A DNA stretch of 64,000 nucleotides from Streptacidiphilus fuscans (lineage in GTDB: Bacteria > Actinomycetota > Actinomycetes > Streptomycetales > Streptomycetaceae): positions 1-64,000 of the forward strand of contig NZ_JADPRT010000001.1 of the NCBI RefSeq assembly GCF_015690355.1. Direction: 5' to 3'. Positions 23,389-31,544 of this stretch are shown in pieces. Both the position numbers and the translations under genes were made by a program. The stretch's first letter is position 1, and every line of letters begins with the position of its first letter. The notes beneath the pieces are model-generated. The model searched no databases and was not told where the DNA came from. It saw only the letters and a list, made by a program, of their open reading frames with translations.

Positions 23389-24240
23389 CTACAGGAGACG
23401 TGTCGCAGTCCGGACCAGGTCGGCGACGGCTCTGGAGCGGCTGTGCGATGGCCAGGCGATCACGGTGGTGACCTTCGGCGCGTCAAGTACGGGCACAGCG
23501 ACGAGGTCACCGTGCAGTTGGGCGCGGGACGACTCCGGGGAGACCGTGCAAGCGCGGCCGAGCGCGACCAGCTGCAACAACTGGGCGTGGTCGCGGACCC
23601 GTGGGCCGGGGCCGGGTGGGTAGGCGCCGTCGGGGCCGGGCCAGCGTGGCAGGGGGAGGCCCGGCAGCCCGGTGATGTCGGCCATGTGCACGTGGGCCCG
23701 GGTGGTGAGCGGGTGCCCGGCCGGCAGGACCACAACCTGGCCCTCCGTGCTCAACTCCTCGGTGTGGAAGCCGGCCGTCGAGTCGAACGGCAGGTGCAGC
23801 AGCGCCACGTCGGCCTTGCCCTCGCGCAGCAGTCGTCCCTGCTCGGCCGGCCCGCACAGGATGACCTCGACGGGGACCGCGCCGGGCTCGGCGGCGTACG
23901 CGTCGAGCAGCTTCGCCAGCAGCTCACTGGACGCGTTGGCCTTGGTGACGAGAACCAGGCCGGGGGAGCTGAGGGGGGACGCGGCGGCCCGGCGGGTCCG
24001 ACGCTCGGCGGCGTCGACCGCCTCCAACGCCGCCCGGCCCTCGACCAGCAGCACCGAGCCGGCCTCGGTCAGCGTGACGGTGCGGCTGGTCCGATCCAGC
24101 AGCGCGGCCCCGAGCCGGCGTTCGAGCTGCTGGATCGCTCGTGACAGCGGCGGCTGCGCGATCCCGAGGCGCTGCGCGGCGCGCCCGAAGTGCAGCTCTT
24201 CGGCGACAGCGACGAAATACCGCAGTTCGCGGGTCTCCAT
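23389..24240 (-). CDS. LysR-family regulator
   Basis: A 283-residue LysR protein. The N-terminal helix-turn-helix reads RELRYFVAVAEELHFGRAAQ then QPPLSRAIQQLERRLGAALL; the rest is the two-lobed effector domain. It is divergent from the SDR at 24336 with an ATACC-N5-GGTAT dyad between them, and convergent with the NmrA gene across 6 bases. It probably regulates the SDR gene and itself. Confidence 0.87.
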   Translation of the reverse strand: METRELRYFVAVAEELHFGRAAQRLGIAQPPLSRAIQQLERRLGAALLDRTSRTVTLTEAGSVLLVEGRAALEAVDAAERRTRRAAASPLSSPGLVLVTKANASSELLAKLLDAYAAEPGAVPVEVILCGPAEQGRLLREGKADVALLHLPFDSTAGFHTEELSTEGQVVVLPAGHPLTTRAHVHMADITGLPGLPLPRWPGPDGAYPPGPGPRVRDHAQLLQLVALGRACTVSPESSRAQLHGDLVAVPVLDAPKVTTVIAWPSHSRSRAVADLVRTATRLL

Positions 24241-24262
24241 ACGGCCACGCTACTCCAGATCC

Positions 24263-24277
24263 ATACCCTGACGGTAT
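24263..24277 (+). promoter_or_regulatory. LysR T-N11-A box
   Basis: ATACCCTGACGGTAT is a 15-bp dyad of the T-N11-A type, 23 bases from the LysR start and about 60 bases before the SDR start. It is the expected primary LysR recognition site. Confidence 0.65.
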
Positions 24278-24335
24278 CGTTTCCCACTCGATCGGTCTTG
24301 GACCCCTCGCCGTGTTCCGAGACAGCATGGTCCCC

Positions 24336-25067
24336 ATGAGCGAACGAACGATTGCGCTGGTCACCGGCGCGAACAAGGGAATCGGCTACGAGATCGCCGC
24401 GGGCCTGGGCGCCCTCGGCTGGAGCGTCGGCGTCGGCGCCCGCGACGACCAGCGCCGCAAGGACGCGGTGGAGAGGCTGCGCGCGGCCGGCGTCGACGCG
24501 TTCGGCGTACCGCTGGACGTGACCGACGACGCGAGCGCGGCGGCCGCCGCGCGGCTGATCGAGGACCAGGCCGGGCACCTCGACGTGCTCGTCAACAACG
24601 CCGCCATCACCGGCGGCATGCCGCAGGAACCCACCCGGGTCGATCCCGCGACCATCCGAACGGTCGTGGAGACCAACGTGATCGGCGTCATCCGCGTCAC
24701 CAACGCGATGCTGCCGCTGCTGCGCCGCTCCGCCTCACCGCGAATCGTGAACATGTCCAGCAGCGTCGGCTCCCTCACCCGCCAGTCGGGACCCGCTCCG
24801 GAGCAGACGGCGGGTCCGGTGGCCGTGGCGTACGCGCCGTCGAAGACGTTCCTGAACGCCGTCACCCTCCAGTACGCCCGGGAGCTGAGCGGTACGAACA
24901 TCCTGATCAACGCGGGCTGCCCCGGCTACGTCGCGACCGACCTGAACGGCTTCCGCGGCGTGCGCACCCCCGAGCAGGGCGCGGCAATCGCCATCCGACT
25001 CGCGACCCTGCCCGACGACGGCCCGACCGGCCAGTTCTTCGAGGACGCTGGCGTAGTGCCCTGGTGA
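24336..25067 (+). CDS. short-chain dehydrogenase/reductase, carbonyl-reductase-like
   Basis: A 243-residue classical SDR: TGANKGIGYEIAAGL near the N-terminus, NNAAI, MSSSVG with the catalytic Ser and YAPSK as the active-site pair. The C-terminus INAGCPGYVATDLNGFRGVR then GPTGQFFEDAG resembles carbonyl and keto-reductases. ATG 24336 or the ATG at 24327 could start it; neither has a strong ribosome site. It is controlled in all likelihood by the divergent LysR gene. Confidence 0.83.
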   Translation: MSERTIALVTGANKGIGYEIAAGLGALGWSVGVGARDDQRRKDAVERLRAAGVDAFGVPLDVTDDASAAAAARLIEDQAGHLDVLVNNAAITGGMPQEPTRVDPATIRTVVETNVIGVIRVTNAMLPLLRRSASPRIVNMSSSVGSLTRQSGPAPEQTAGPVAVAYAPSKTFLNAVTLQYARELSGTNILINAGCPGYVATDLNGFRGVRTPEQGAAIAIRLATLPDDGPTGQFFEDAGVVPW

Positions 25068-25079
25068 TGAGCTCGGTCG

Positions 25080-25097
25080 GCCAGGGGCGCCCCTGGC
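25080..25097 (+). terminator. palindromic hairpin between convergent genes
   Basis: GCCAGGGGC directly followed by GCCCCTGGC (25080-25097), a perfect palindrome 12 bases after the SDR stop and 14 bases before the end of the amidohydrolase gene. It may stop transcription from both sides. Confidence 0.6.
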
Positions 25098-25111
25098 GGG
25101 TCGGTCCCGCG

Positions 25112-25900
25112 TCAGCCGAGTCCCACCAACTCTGCGATGGTCCCGCCGAGGACCCGGTCGCGGACTTCGCCCGGGCTGGTGACCCGTTCCACCAGGGCCC
25201 GGGCGAGAACGGGGTCGCCGTACGGGGCGTCCGAGCCGAACAGGGTCCGGTCCGGAATCTCCTTGACGGCCAGCCGGACCGCGAAGACGACGTCGGCCGT
25301 GGACAGCTCCAGGTACATGTTCGGGGTGTCCCGCACGAGTTCGATTGCCTGGATCCAGTGCTGCCCTCCCAACTGGCTGACCACCAGCGGGACTTCGCGG
25401 TACCGGCCGGCCAGCGCGGCCAACGCCGTCAGGTCCTCCGCGGTGGTCGGCGCGGATCCGTGCACGACCACGGGCAGCCGCCCCTGGTCGGCCGCCGCCT
25501 GGAGCACCGGTTCGATCAGCCCTGCCCGTCCGGGCGGCGGTGTCAGCTCACCGATCCCGCGCAGTCCGCGTCCGACCACCTCCTGCTCCACGATCACCGA
25601 GGTCTCCTGAGCACCCAGGCCCAGCGGCACCGACAGGAAGCCGATGAACCGCTCCGGCCGCGCGGCAAGCGCCTCGTCCAGCTCCTGCCACGCCCCCCGG
25701 TACGCCTCCACCGTGCCGGCCTGGCCCCCGAGCGCCTTCTCCAGGACGGCCATCTCACGCCGCAGTTCGGCCAGGTCGCCGGCCCGCTCCGGGTGCGGCC
25801 GGGTGGCGAACAGGACCGCGCGGTCGACCCCGGCCTCGTCCAGCAGCCCCACGTGCGCCTCGACCGGGTCATGGACGTGGCTGTGCGCATCGATGATCAC
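25112..25900 (-). CDS. amidohydrolase family 2 protein
   Basis: A 262-residue TIM-barrel hydrolase of the amidohydrolase-2/ACMSD type. The metal-binding start is IIDAHSHVHD, a second His is in PVVVHGSAPT near residue 148, and the C-terminal Asp is in LFGSDAPYGDPVLARALVER. Relatives decarboxylate or hydrolyse aromatic and lactone substrates. It is somewhat short for the family but all key ligands are visible. It is transcribed alone, convergent with the SDR. Confidence 0.84.
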   Translation of the reverse strand: MIIDAHSHVHDPVEAHVGLLDEAGVDRAVLFATRPHPERAGDLAELRREMAVLEKALGGQAGTVEAYRGAWQELDEALAARPERFIGFLSVPLGLGAQETSVIVEQEVVGRGLRGIGELTPPPGRAGLIEPVLQAAADQGRLPVVVHGSAPTTAEDLTALAALAGRYREVPLVVSQLGGQHWIQAIELVRDTPNMYLELSTADVVFAVRLAVKEIPDRTLFGSDAPYGDPVLARALVERVTSPGEVRDRVLGGTIAELVGLG

Positions 25901-25954
25901 TGATTCGTTCCCCTCCGTCTGGGCCGGTCCGGAATTCGGCCGGTCAGGGCACTG

Positions 25955-26167
25955 TTGCTCCCTACCAGCCTGCGCGACCAGCTGGACATCCTCGATCAGC
26001 GCGCCGCCGATCTCGAGACCGCCCGTCGCCTGCTGCGCCGGACGATCGCCGTCACCGAGGACGCCGAGGATGCGGCCCGCGTCGAACTCGCCGAAGCGGT
26101 GGACGCCTGCGCCGCCGCGCTCGGCCAGTCACGCAACGTCATTGGCGGCCACCTGGTCGGCGACTGA
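25955..26167 (+). CDS. small helical protein, 70 aa
   Basis: A 70-residue frame with a TTG start. The protein is highly charged and helical (LRDQLDILDQRAADLETARR, then EDAEDAARVELAEAVDACAA) and could form a coiled coil. Codon bias is good over the whole length, but the ribosome site is weak. It lies between the amidohydrolase and the TetR gene and ends 2 bases before the TetR stop on the other strand. Function unknown. Confidence 0.5.
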   Translation: MLPTSLRDQLDILDQRAADLETARRLLRRTIAVTEDAEDAARVELAEAVDACAAALGQSRNVIGGHLVGD

Positions 26168-26169
26168 CC

Positions 26170-26823
26170 TCAGTGGGCTCCGTGCCCGCCGCGGCGCCGG
26201 CCGTGATGCTGAGCGCCGGCGGCGGGGATGGTGGCCGGAGAGGGGCGAAGCCCGCCGAGGGTGACGGTGACGAGTCGATTGACGGCCGTCTCGTCGGGCA
26301 GATGCCCGGCGGCCGACAGGGCGTGCATGCAGTACGTCGCGAGCTCCTCCGGGGAGGTGTCCTCGCGCAGACCGCCGGTCGCGGCGACATCGGCGAGCAG
26401 GTCCCGGAAGAGGTCGACGAGCCGCTGCTCGGCCTGGTCCATGGGTTTGCCGCGATGGACCAGGGCGGAGATCTCACCGCCGTGCCGCGCGCGGTGGTGG
26501 CAGATCAGCGCGTAGGCGCCCAGAACCGCTTCCAGGCGTTCGGCGGGAGTGCCCGCGCGGTCGCGCAGTTGCGCGAGTTGGGCGAGGTGTTCCTCGACGT
26601 GGCGCTGGTGACGGGCGATCAGGATCGACTCGACATCGGGGAAGTACTTGTACAGCGTGGCGCGGCCGATTCCCGCCTGCTCCGCGATCTGGGACATCTT
26701 CACGGCCGCGATCCCGTGCTCGACCGCGAGGGCGGCGGTGGTCTCCATGATGGCGTCCCGCACCGCGTGGCGGTGCGCTTCGACCGTCTCGTTCCACAGC
26801 TTCGGCACCGTCCGACTATACAT
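26170..26823 (-). CDS. TetR-family regulator with His-rich tail
   Basis: A 217-residue TetR protein. DNA-binding helices are IMETTAALAVEHGIAAVKMS and EQAGIGRATLYKYFPDVESI. The C-terminus is unusual: AAGAQHHGRRRGGHGAH, rich in His, which could bind metal. It is upstream, on the same strand side, of a hairpin and a metal-type lipoprotein gene cluster, so a metal-linked role is possible but unproven. Confidence 0.83.
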   Translation of the reverse strand: MYSRTVPKLWNETVEAHRHAVRDAIMETTAALAVEHGIAAVKMSQIAEQAGIGRATLYKYFPDVESILIARHQRHVEEHLAQLAQLRDRAGTPAERLEAVLGAYALICHHRARHGGEISALVHRGKPMDQAEQRLVDLFRDLLADVAATGGLREDTSPEELATYCMHALSAAGHLPDETAVNRLVTVTLGGLRPSPATIPAAGAQHHGRRRGGHGAH

Positions 26824-26885
26824 CGCGGCCCTGTCGCGTCAGAGTGACCTGATGGCGACACTCTGTTCCGAAAAGCCGTGCGGGT

Positions 26886-26927
26886 GAGCGGGCCGCGGCG
26901 CTCTCAGGTGAGCGCCCCGGCCCGCTC
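26886..26927 (-). terminator. hairpin after the lipoprotein gene
   Basis: GAGCGGGCC (26886-26894) pairs with GGCCCGCTC (26919-26927); an inner stem GGCGCTC/GAGCGCC extends it. It lies just after the stop of the minus-strand lipoprotein gene. Confidence 0.6.
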
Positions 26928-26934
26928 GCTGCGG

Positions 26935-27837
26935 TCAGCTCACATGCAGGGTGAGGGCGGCGGTGTGGAGCGTTCCTGCGGTCTGGAACTGCAGGAACAG
27001 CCGCCAGTTGCCGGCCTTCGCGAGTTCGGCGTGGAACGCGAGGGTCGGGCCGCCGTGGTCACCCGACGCCTGCGTGGTGGGGTGCAGGTGTGCGAACGCG
27101 GCGTCTCCCTCGTGGAACGCGGTCAGGTGGGCGTAGGTGTCCAGGTAGGGCTGGAGGTCGGTGACGGGTTTGCCGCCTCGGGTGATGGTGACGGTGAGCG
27201 GGTGGGCCATGCCCGCCATCAGGTCCCCGGTCAGGGTGACGGTGTAGCCGTCCACGGTGGCGTGGGTGGAGGCTGCGGGCAGCGTCCGGTCCACGGGCGT
27301 GCCGGGGACGGTGACGGTGCGGCTGAGCACGAAGTCGCTGCCCGCCCCGGTGCCCGTGGCGGGGGTGAAGGTGGCGAACAGCCGCCAGCTGGCCGGGGTG
27401 AGGGCGGCCAGGGGAGCGGTCCAGGTGCCGTCCGGGGCCATGGTCGGGTGGACGTGCTGGAACCCGGTCAGGTCCGAGCGGATCGCGTAGAAGTGCAGCT
27501 TCTTGGTCTGGTCGACGGTGAACGCCGTGACCGGCTTCCCGTCGGGGCCGGTGATCGTGAAGCGGTAACCGCTCGTCCTGCCGGCGGGCAGGGTCGAGAC
27601 CTGGGAGGCGAGGGTGTAGCCGCTGCTGGTGGCGGCCAGTCCGTCACCGGACGGCATCGCCCCCATGCTGCTCATCGACGGCATCGCCGGCGCGCTCGTG
27701 GCCAGCGTGGGGGCGGTGCCTGAGCTGCCCATGGCGGGCGTGGAGCTGGATCCGCACGCGGCCAGCGTGACGGCCAGAGCGGTGGCGGTCAGGGCCGCGG
27801 CCGTCAGGCGGCGGACGGACAGGGTGGAAGAGGACAT
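26935..27837 (-). CDS. Met/His-rich secreted lipoprotein, probable metal-handling
   Basis: A 300-residue protein with a lipoprotein signal (LTATALAVTLAACGSSS; lipobox Cys near residue 28). A Met/Ser/Pro linker (PAMPSMSSMGAMPSGDG) follows. Two similar beta domains come next, with KLHFYAIRSDLTGFQHVHPT in the first and HLTAFHEGDAAFAHLHPT in the second. The repeated H-x-H-P pattern and the Met-rich linker suggest copper binding at the cell surface, by analogy with actinobacterial copper-resistance lipoproteins. It follows a DUF6153-like membrane protein gene, a frequent partner in such clusters. Confidence 0.75.
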   Translation of the reverse strand: MSSSTLSVRRLTAAALTATALAVTLAACGSSSTPAMGSSGTAPTLATSAPAMPSMSSMGAMPSGDGLAATSSGYTLASQVSTLPAGRTSGYRFTITGPDGKPVTAFTVDQTKKLHFYAIRSDLTGFQHVHPTMAPDGTWTAPLAALTPASWRLFATFTPATGTGAGSDFVLSRTVTVPGTPVDRTLPAASTHATVDGYTVTLTGDLMAGMAHPLTVTITRGGKPVTDLQPYLDTYAHLTAFHEGDAAFAHLHPTTQASGDHGGPTLAFHAELAKAGNWRLFLQFQTAGTLHTAALTLHVS

Positions 27838-27933
27838 GCGGGTGTGGTCTCTCGGATCGGCGCCGAGTCACCGGCGCGCGGACATGGCGGGAACAGTGCC
27901 GAAGCCCCGACAGGCGAGGGTCCGGTGGTCCTG

Positions 27934-28371
27934 TCACGTCCGCGCGACGCACACCCGCAGAAGTATCTGCCGACCACCCACGGGCGGGCCGCGCCAGCGA
28001 CCGCCGAGGGCTCTCCACCGGCCGCTCGCCCCGAAGGCCCTGGTCAGCAGGGTCAGGACGATCAGAGCCGCGAGGGCGGTGGGCGGCAGCGGGAGCTGAT
28101 CGCGGGCCGGAGTGGACACGCACAGCGCGCCCGTACCGTCCATGCCCGCCGAACCCACGCTCACGGCCGGGGACCCGGTGCGCGGGGCAGTGCCCGGCCC
28201 GGCCACCTGGTGCAGGGAAGGGCTCATGGCGGACGTGGGAGCGGGGGTGACGCCATGACAGCCGCCCATCGCCGCACCCGGACCGCCGTGCATGAGAAAC
28301 AACCCGACCAGGACCGCGAGGACGGAGAGCCACCGGGCTGAGCCCGTTGCCCGTGCCGTCCTGGTGCTCAC
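27934..28371 (-). CDS. DUF6153-like membrane protein
   Basis: A 145-residue protein with an N-terminal helix (WLSVLAVLVGLFLMHGGPGA), an outer segment with scattered Met, His and Cys (GGCHGVTPAPTSAMSPSLHQ) and a second helix (LPPTALAALIVLTLLTRAFG) followed by an Arg-rich tail. The GLFLMHG start fits the DUF6153 group, often found beside copper genes. It is the first gene of a two-gene operon with the lipoprotein. Confidence 0.65.
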   Translation of the reverse strand: MSTRTARATGSARWLSVLAVLVGLFLMHGGPGAAMGGCHGVTPAPTSAMSPSLHQVAGPGTAPRTGSPAVSVGSAGMDGTGALCVSTPARDQLPLPPTALAALIVLTLLTRAFGASGRWRALGGRWRGPPVGGRQILLRVCVART

Positions 28372-28500
28372 GCTGCCTGTCCCTCTCTGCGCCCTGACGC
28401 CGGTATGGCCGGGTTTCTGACGGTAGCAGGGCGGCCTGGACGGCCTGTTGGGGGGAGGGGGCCGTCATGCCCCAACATGATACGGGGCGACGATGGCGTG

Positions 28501-28528
28501 ACACTTTGCATTGACGGAGACAAAGTGT
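28501..28528 (+). promoter_or_regulatory. ACACTTTG-N12-CAAAGTGT dyad
   Basis: A perfect 8-bp inverted repeat (28501-28508 and 28521-28528) with TTGACG, a possible -35 box, inside the spacer. It lies between the DUF6153 operon (minus) and the DUF2218 gene (plus), and 150-170 bases upstream of the latter. The binding protein is unknown. The rest of 28372-28675 holds no supported gene. Confidence 0.6.
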
Positions 28529-28675
28529 ATCGATAAAGCTGGGAGAGTCGATCAGGACGCTGGTCTTCCACGGCTTCGACGGTGCGGACCGCGCCCGCGA
28601 TCTCGAAGACCTGCGCGCCGCAGGCCGACTCTGACGTCTGTCCCCGCATCGAGTAACCCTGCGAAAGGAGCGGTC

Positions 28676-29359
28676 ATGCCGACCGCCGAAGCCCGTCTCG
28701 CGACTGAACGCGCGAGTCGCTACCTCGTCCAACTCTGCCGCCATCTCAGCCAGATGGCCCGCATGAGCCATCGTCCGCGCGGCGGTCACGACGCGGACCG
28801 GATGCCACCCGCCGTGCAGCACGTCGACTGGACCGACACCCACGGCACCGTTCGCTTCGCCCACGGGCAGTGGACCCTGGAGGCCACCCCCGACCAGCTC
28901 ACCCTGCGCGTGGACGCCGGCGACGAGGAAGCCCTACAGCGGTTGCAGGACGGAATCACCGCGCGCATCGAGAAGATCGGCCGACGCGACGGCCTACAGG
29001 TCCACTGGCAGCGAGCCGAGACCGGCGATCTGCCGCCGACCGAACCCACCGAACCGACCGACGAGACCAGCCCCACCCCCGAGAAGGGAAGGGCCTCACG
29101 CCGCCCGCGTGGCACCACCCTGGGCCTGATGGCGGGCGGGGCAGCTGTCGTCGCCGTTCATCTCGGGATCGCCGGCGCGGCGCTCGCCGGTGCGGCGTGG
29201 ACCGGTTGGGCCGCCAACGCCGTCCTGGTCCTGATCGTGGTCAAGCTCCTCTTCATGGGCGGCCACCTCTTCCTCGGACGCGCAGCGCTGCGACGCGGCA
29301 TCACGCTTCGGCACGGGCGGAAGCAGGAAGCCCCGCCCGGCGCCGATGCCGCGGGCTGA
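28676..29359 (+). CDS. DUF2218-domain membrane protein
   Basis: A 227-residue protein. The first 115 residues fit DUF2218 (ARLATERASRYLVQLCRHLS, then GTVRFAHGQWTLEATPDQLT). A Pro/Thr/Glu linker leads to two membrane helices (LMAGGAAVVAVHLGIAGAAL and AVLVLIVVKLLFMGGHLFL). ATG 28676 has a GAAAGGAGCGGTC site. It stands upstream of the fatty-acid-type operon and may be its first member. DUF2218 proteins are common in siderophore and redox clusters; the biochemical role is unknown. Confidence 0.78.
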   Translation: MPTAEARLATERASRYLVQLCRHLSQMARMSHRPRGGHDADRMPPAVQHVDWTDTHGTVRFAHGQWTLEATPDQLTLRVDAGDEEALQRLQDGITARIEKIGRRDGLQVHWQRAETGDLPPTEPTEPTDETSPTPEKGRASRRPRGTTLGLMAGGAAVVAVHLGIAGAALAGAAWTGWAANAVLVLIVVKLLFMGGHLFLGRAALRRGITLRHGRKQEAPPGADAAG

Positions 29360-29472
29360 CCGGTCAGCTGCCCCCCTCGGGCGGAACTTCGTGCTCTTCC
29401 ACCCATCCGACTGCGTGCCGGCGCCGAATGCACCACAGGGGAGGTCGCCGAGGGGAAGCAGGTGGGTTGGTC

Positions 29473-30741
29473 ATGGCCGTGCGGGAGCGGGTCGCGGTGG
29501 TGGGCAGCGGTGTGGCGGGGCTGACGGCGGCGTACGTGCTGCAACGGCGGTACGACGTGACGCTGTACGAGGCGGACGAGCGGCTCGGCGGGCATGCGCA
29601 CACCCACGACCAGGTCGACTCGCGCGGGGTGGTTCAGCGGGTCGACACCGGGTTCATCGTGCACAACCGGCGCACCTATCCGAACCTGCTGCGTCTGTTC
29701 TCCGAGCTCGGGGTGGCGACCCAGGAGTCGGAGATGAGCATGTCGGTGCGGTGCGAGGGCTGCGGCCTGGAGTACGCGGGCGCGAAAGGCGTGCCCGGTC
29801 TGCTCGCGCAGTCCCGGCGCGGCGCCGACCCCCGGTACCTGCGCATGCTGGCCGAGGTGCCGCTCTTCCACCGTCGGGCGCGGACGCTGCTGGCTCGCCC
29901 CGCCCAGCCGACCGAACCGACGGTCGGGGAGTTCGCCCGCCGACACGGCTTCTCGGACTACTTCGTCGCGCACTTCCTCACCCCGGTGGTGTCTGCGGTG
30001 TGGTCGTGTCCGGGCGAGGTGGCGCTCGGCTATCCGGCCCGCTACCTGTTCCGCTTCCTGCAGCACCACGGCATGTTGTCGGTGTCCGGCTCGCCGACCT
30101 GGCGCACCGTCACCGACGGGTCGCAGGAGTACGTGCGCCGCGTCGCCAAGCAACTGCACCAGGTCCGCACCGGAACCCCGGTGGCCCGTGTCGTGCGCCA
30201 CCCGTCCGGGGCCGATGTGGAGGACGCGACGGGGGAGACCCGGTCGTTCCGCGCCGTGGTCCTGGCCCTGCACCCGCACCACGCGCTCGCCGTGCTCGAC
30301 GAGCCGACCGCCGCCGAGCGGGAGGTGCTGGAGGCGTTCCGCTACTCCCGCAACTCCGCCCTCCTGCATGGCGATGACACCGTCCTGCCGCGCAACCGCG
30401 CCGCGCGGGCGTCGTGGAACCACCTGCTGCCCGCGTGCGACGCGGACGCCGGCGCGGTCCGGGTCTCCTACGACCTGAACCGTCTGCAGCGCCTGGACAC
30501 CCCCGACCGCTACCTGGTGACGCTCAACGCGGACGGTCTGGTCGATCCCGGGAAAGTGCTGGACCGGATGGAGTACGAGCATCCCGTCTACACCCGCGAG
30601 TCCGTCGCCGCCCAGGCGTGGCTGCCCCAACTCAACACGCCGGTCTGCGCGTTCGCGGGCGCGTGGCACGGCTGGGGCTTCCACGAGGACGGCTGCCGCT
30701 CGGGAGTGGCAGCCGCCGCGGCGCTGGGGGTGGACTGGTGA
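29473..30741 (+). CDS. FAD-dependent oxidoreductase (amine-oxidase fold)
   Basis: A 422-residue flavoprotein. The dinucleotide motif is VAVVGSGVAGLTAAYVLQRR (residues 7-26), followed by GGHAHTHDQVD and DTGFIVHNRRTYPNLLRLFS. The C-terminus CAFAGAWHGWGFHEDGCRSG places the flavin end. It is the Rv0449c-like group found beside DUF1365 and cyclopropane-synthase-like genes. It probably oxidises or desaturates a modified acyl chain. ATG 29473 is the start. The stop overlaps the next gene by 4 bases. Confidence 0.86.
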   Translation: MAVRERVAVVGSGVAGLTAAYVLQRRYDVTLYEADERLGGHAHTHDQVDSRGVVQRVDTGFIVHNRRTYPNLLRLFSELGVATQESEMSMSVRCEGCGLEYAGAKGVPGLLAQSRRGADPRYLRMLAEVPLFHRRARTLLARPAQPTEPTVGEFARRHGFSDYFVAHFLTPVVSAVWSCPGEVALGYPARYLFRFLQHHGMLSVSGSPTWRTVTDGSQEYVRRVAKQLHQVRTGTPVARVVRHPSGADVEDATGETRSFRAVVLALHPHHALAVLDEPTAAEREVLEAFRYSRNSALLHGDDTVLPRNRAARASWNHLLPACDADAGAVRVSYDLNRLQRLDTPDRYLVTLNADGLVDPGKVLDRMEYEHPVYTRESVAAQAWLPQLNTPVCAFAGAWHGWGFHEDGCRSGVAAAAALGVDW

Positions 30742-31544
30742 GCGTCGCATCCCAGGCTTCCCACGAAGGCCGCGCCCTTCACGTCGGTCCGCCGCAGGAA
30801 CGCGGCCCGGCGCTCGGCGGCCGGGCGGTCCTGTACGAGAGCCAGGTCCGGCACGTCCGCACCGCGCGGCAGCGCTACACACTGGCCCACCGCACCTGCT
30901 ACTGGCTCGTCGACGTCGACGACCTGCCCAGGCCGGCCCGTCCGCTCCGGCCGCTCGCGCAGTTCCGCGGCGGCGATCACTTCGACGGCCGAGGGCACAC
31001 GATCCGGGCCGGCCTGGAGCGTTTCCTCTCCGGCCAGGGCGCGGCCACCCCGTCCGGTGTGGTCCTGATGCTGACTCAGCCCCGGGTGCTGGGGCATGTC
31101 TTCAATCCGCTGACCGTGTACTGGTGCCACGACGCCGACGGTGCGCTTCGGCATGTCGTCGCCGAGGTGCACAACACCTACGGCGAGCGCCACGGCTATC
31201 TGCTGGGCCCGCAGGCCGTGCGGCACGCGACGACCGGCAAGGCCTTCTACGTCTCGCCGTTCTTCCCCGTGGCCGGCCGCTACCGGATGCGACTGCCGGT
31301 CCCGGACGGGCGGCTCGACCTGACCGTGCAGCTCGACCTCGACGGCTCTCGGGCCTTCACCGCGACCGTCAAGGGGACGGGACGCCCCTACACCCCCCGC
31401 GCTCTGCTCGCCGCGTCGCTGCGTCACCCGCTCGCACCGCTGGCGGTCAGCATCGCCATCCGCTTGCACGGCATCCGCCTGTACCTGCGCGGGCTGCCCG
31501 TCGTGCCGCGACCCCGCCACCAGTCCCAGGAGGGAATGAAGTGA
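30738..31544 (+). CDS. DUF1365 family protein
   Basis: A 268-residue protein with the DUF1365 pattern: LYESQVRHVRTARQRYTLAH, YWLVDVDDLPRPAR, GHVFNPLTVYWCHDADG and YVSPFFPVAGRYRMRLPVP. GTG 30738 overlaps the stop of the FAD gene (GTGA), and its own stop overlaps the methyltransferase start in the same way. Function is unknown, but the gene almost always stands between an FAD oxidoreductase and a cyclopropane-synthase-like methyltransferase, so it is taken as part of that lipid modification set. Confidence 0.87.
   Translation: MSVASQASHEGRALHVGPPQERGPALGGRAVLYESQVRHVRTARQRYTLAHRTCYWLVDVDDLPRPARPLRPLAQFRGGDHFDGRGHTIRAGLERFLSGQGAATPSGVVLMLTQPRVLGHVFNPLTVYWCHDADGALRHVVAEVHNTYGERHGYLLGPQAVRHATTGKAFYVSPFFPVAGRYRMRLPVPDGRLDLTVQLDLDGSRAFTATVKGTGRPYTPRALLAASLRHPLAPLAVSIAIRLHGIRLYLRGLPVVPRPRHQSQEGMK

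Noticed and set aside
28540..28622. A short plus frame ending LVFHGFDGADRARDLEDLRA that looks protein-like.
   Set aside because: It has no start codon after an in-frame TGA and only about 30 codons; it may be a gene remnant but cannot be supported.
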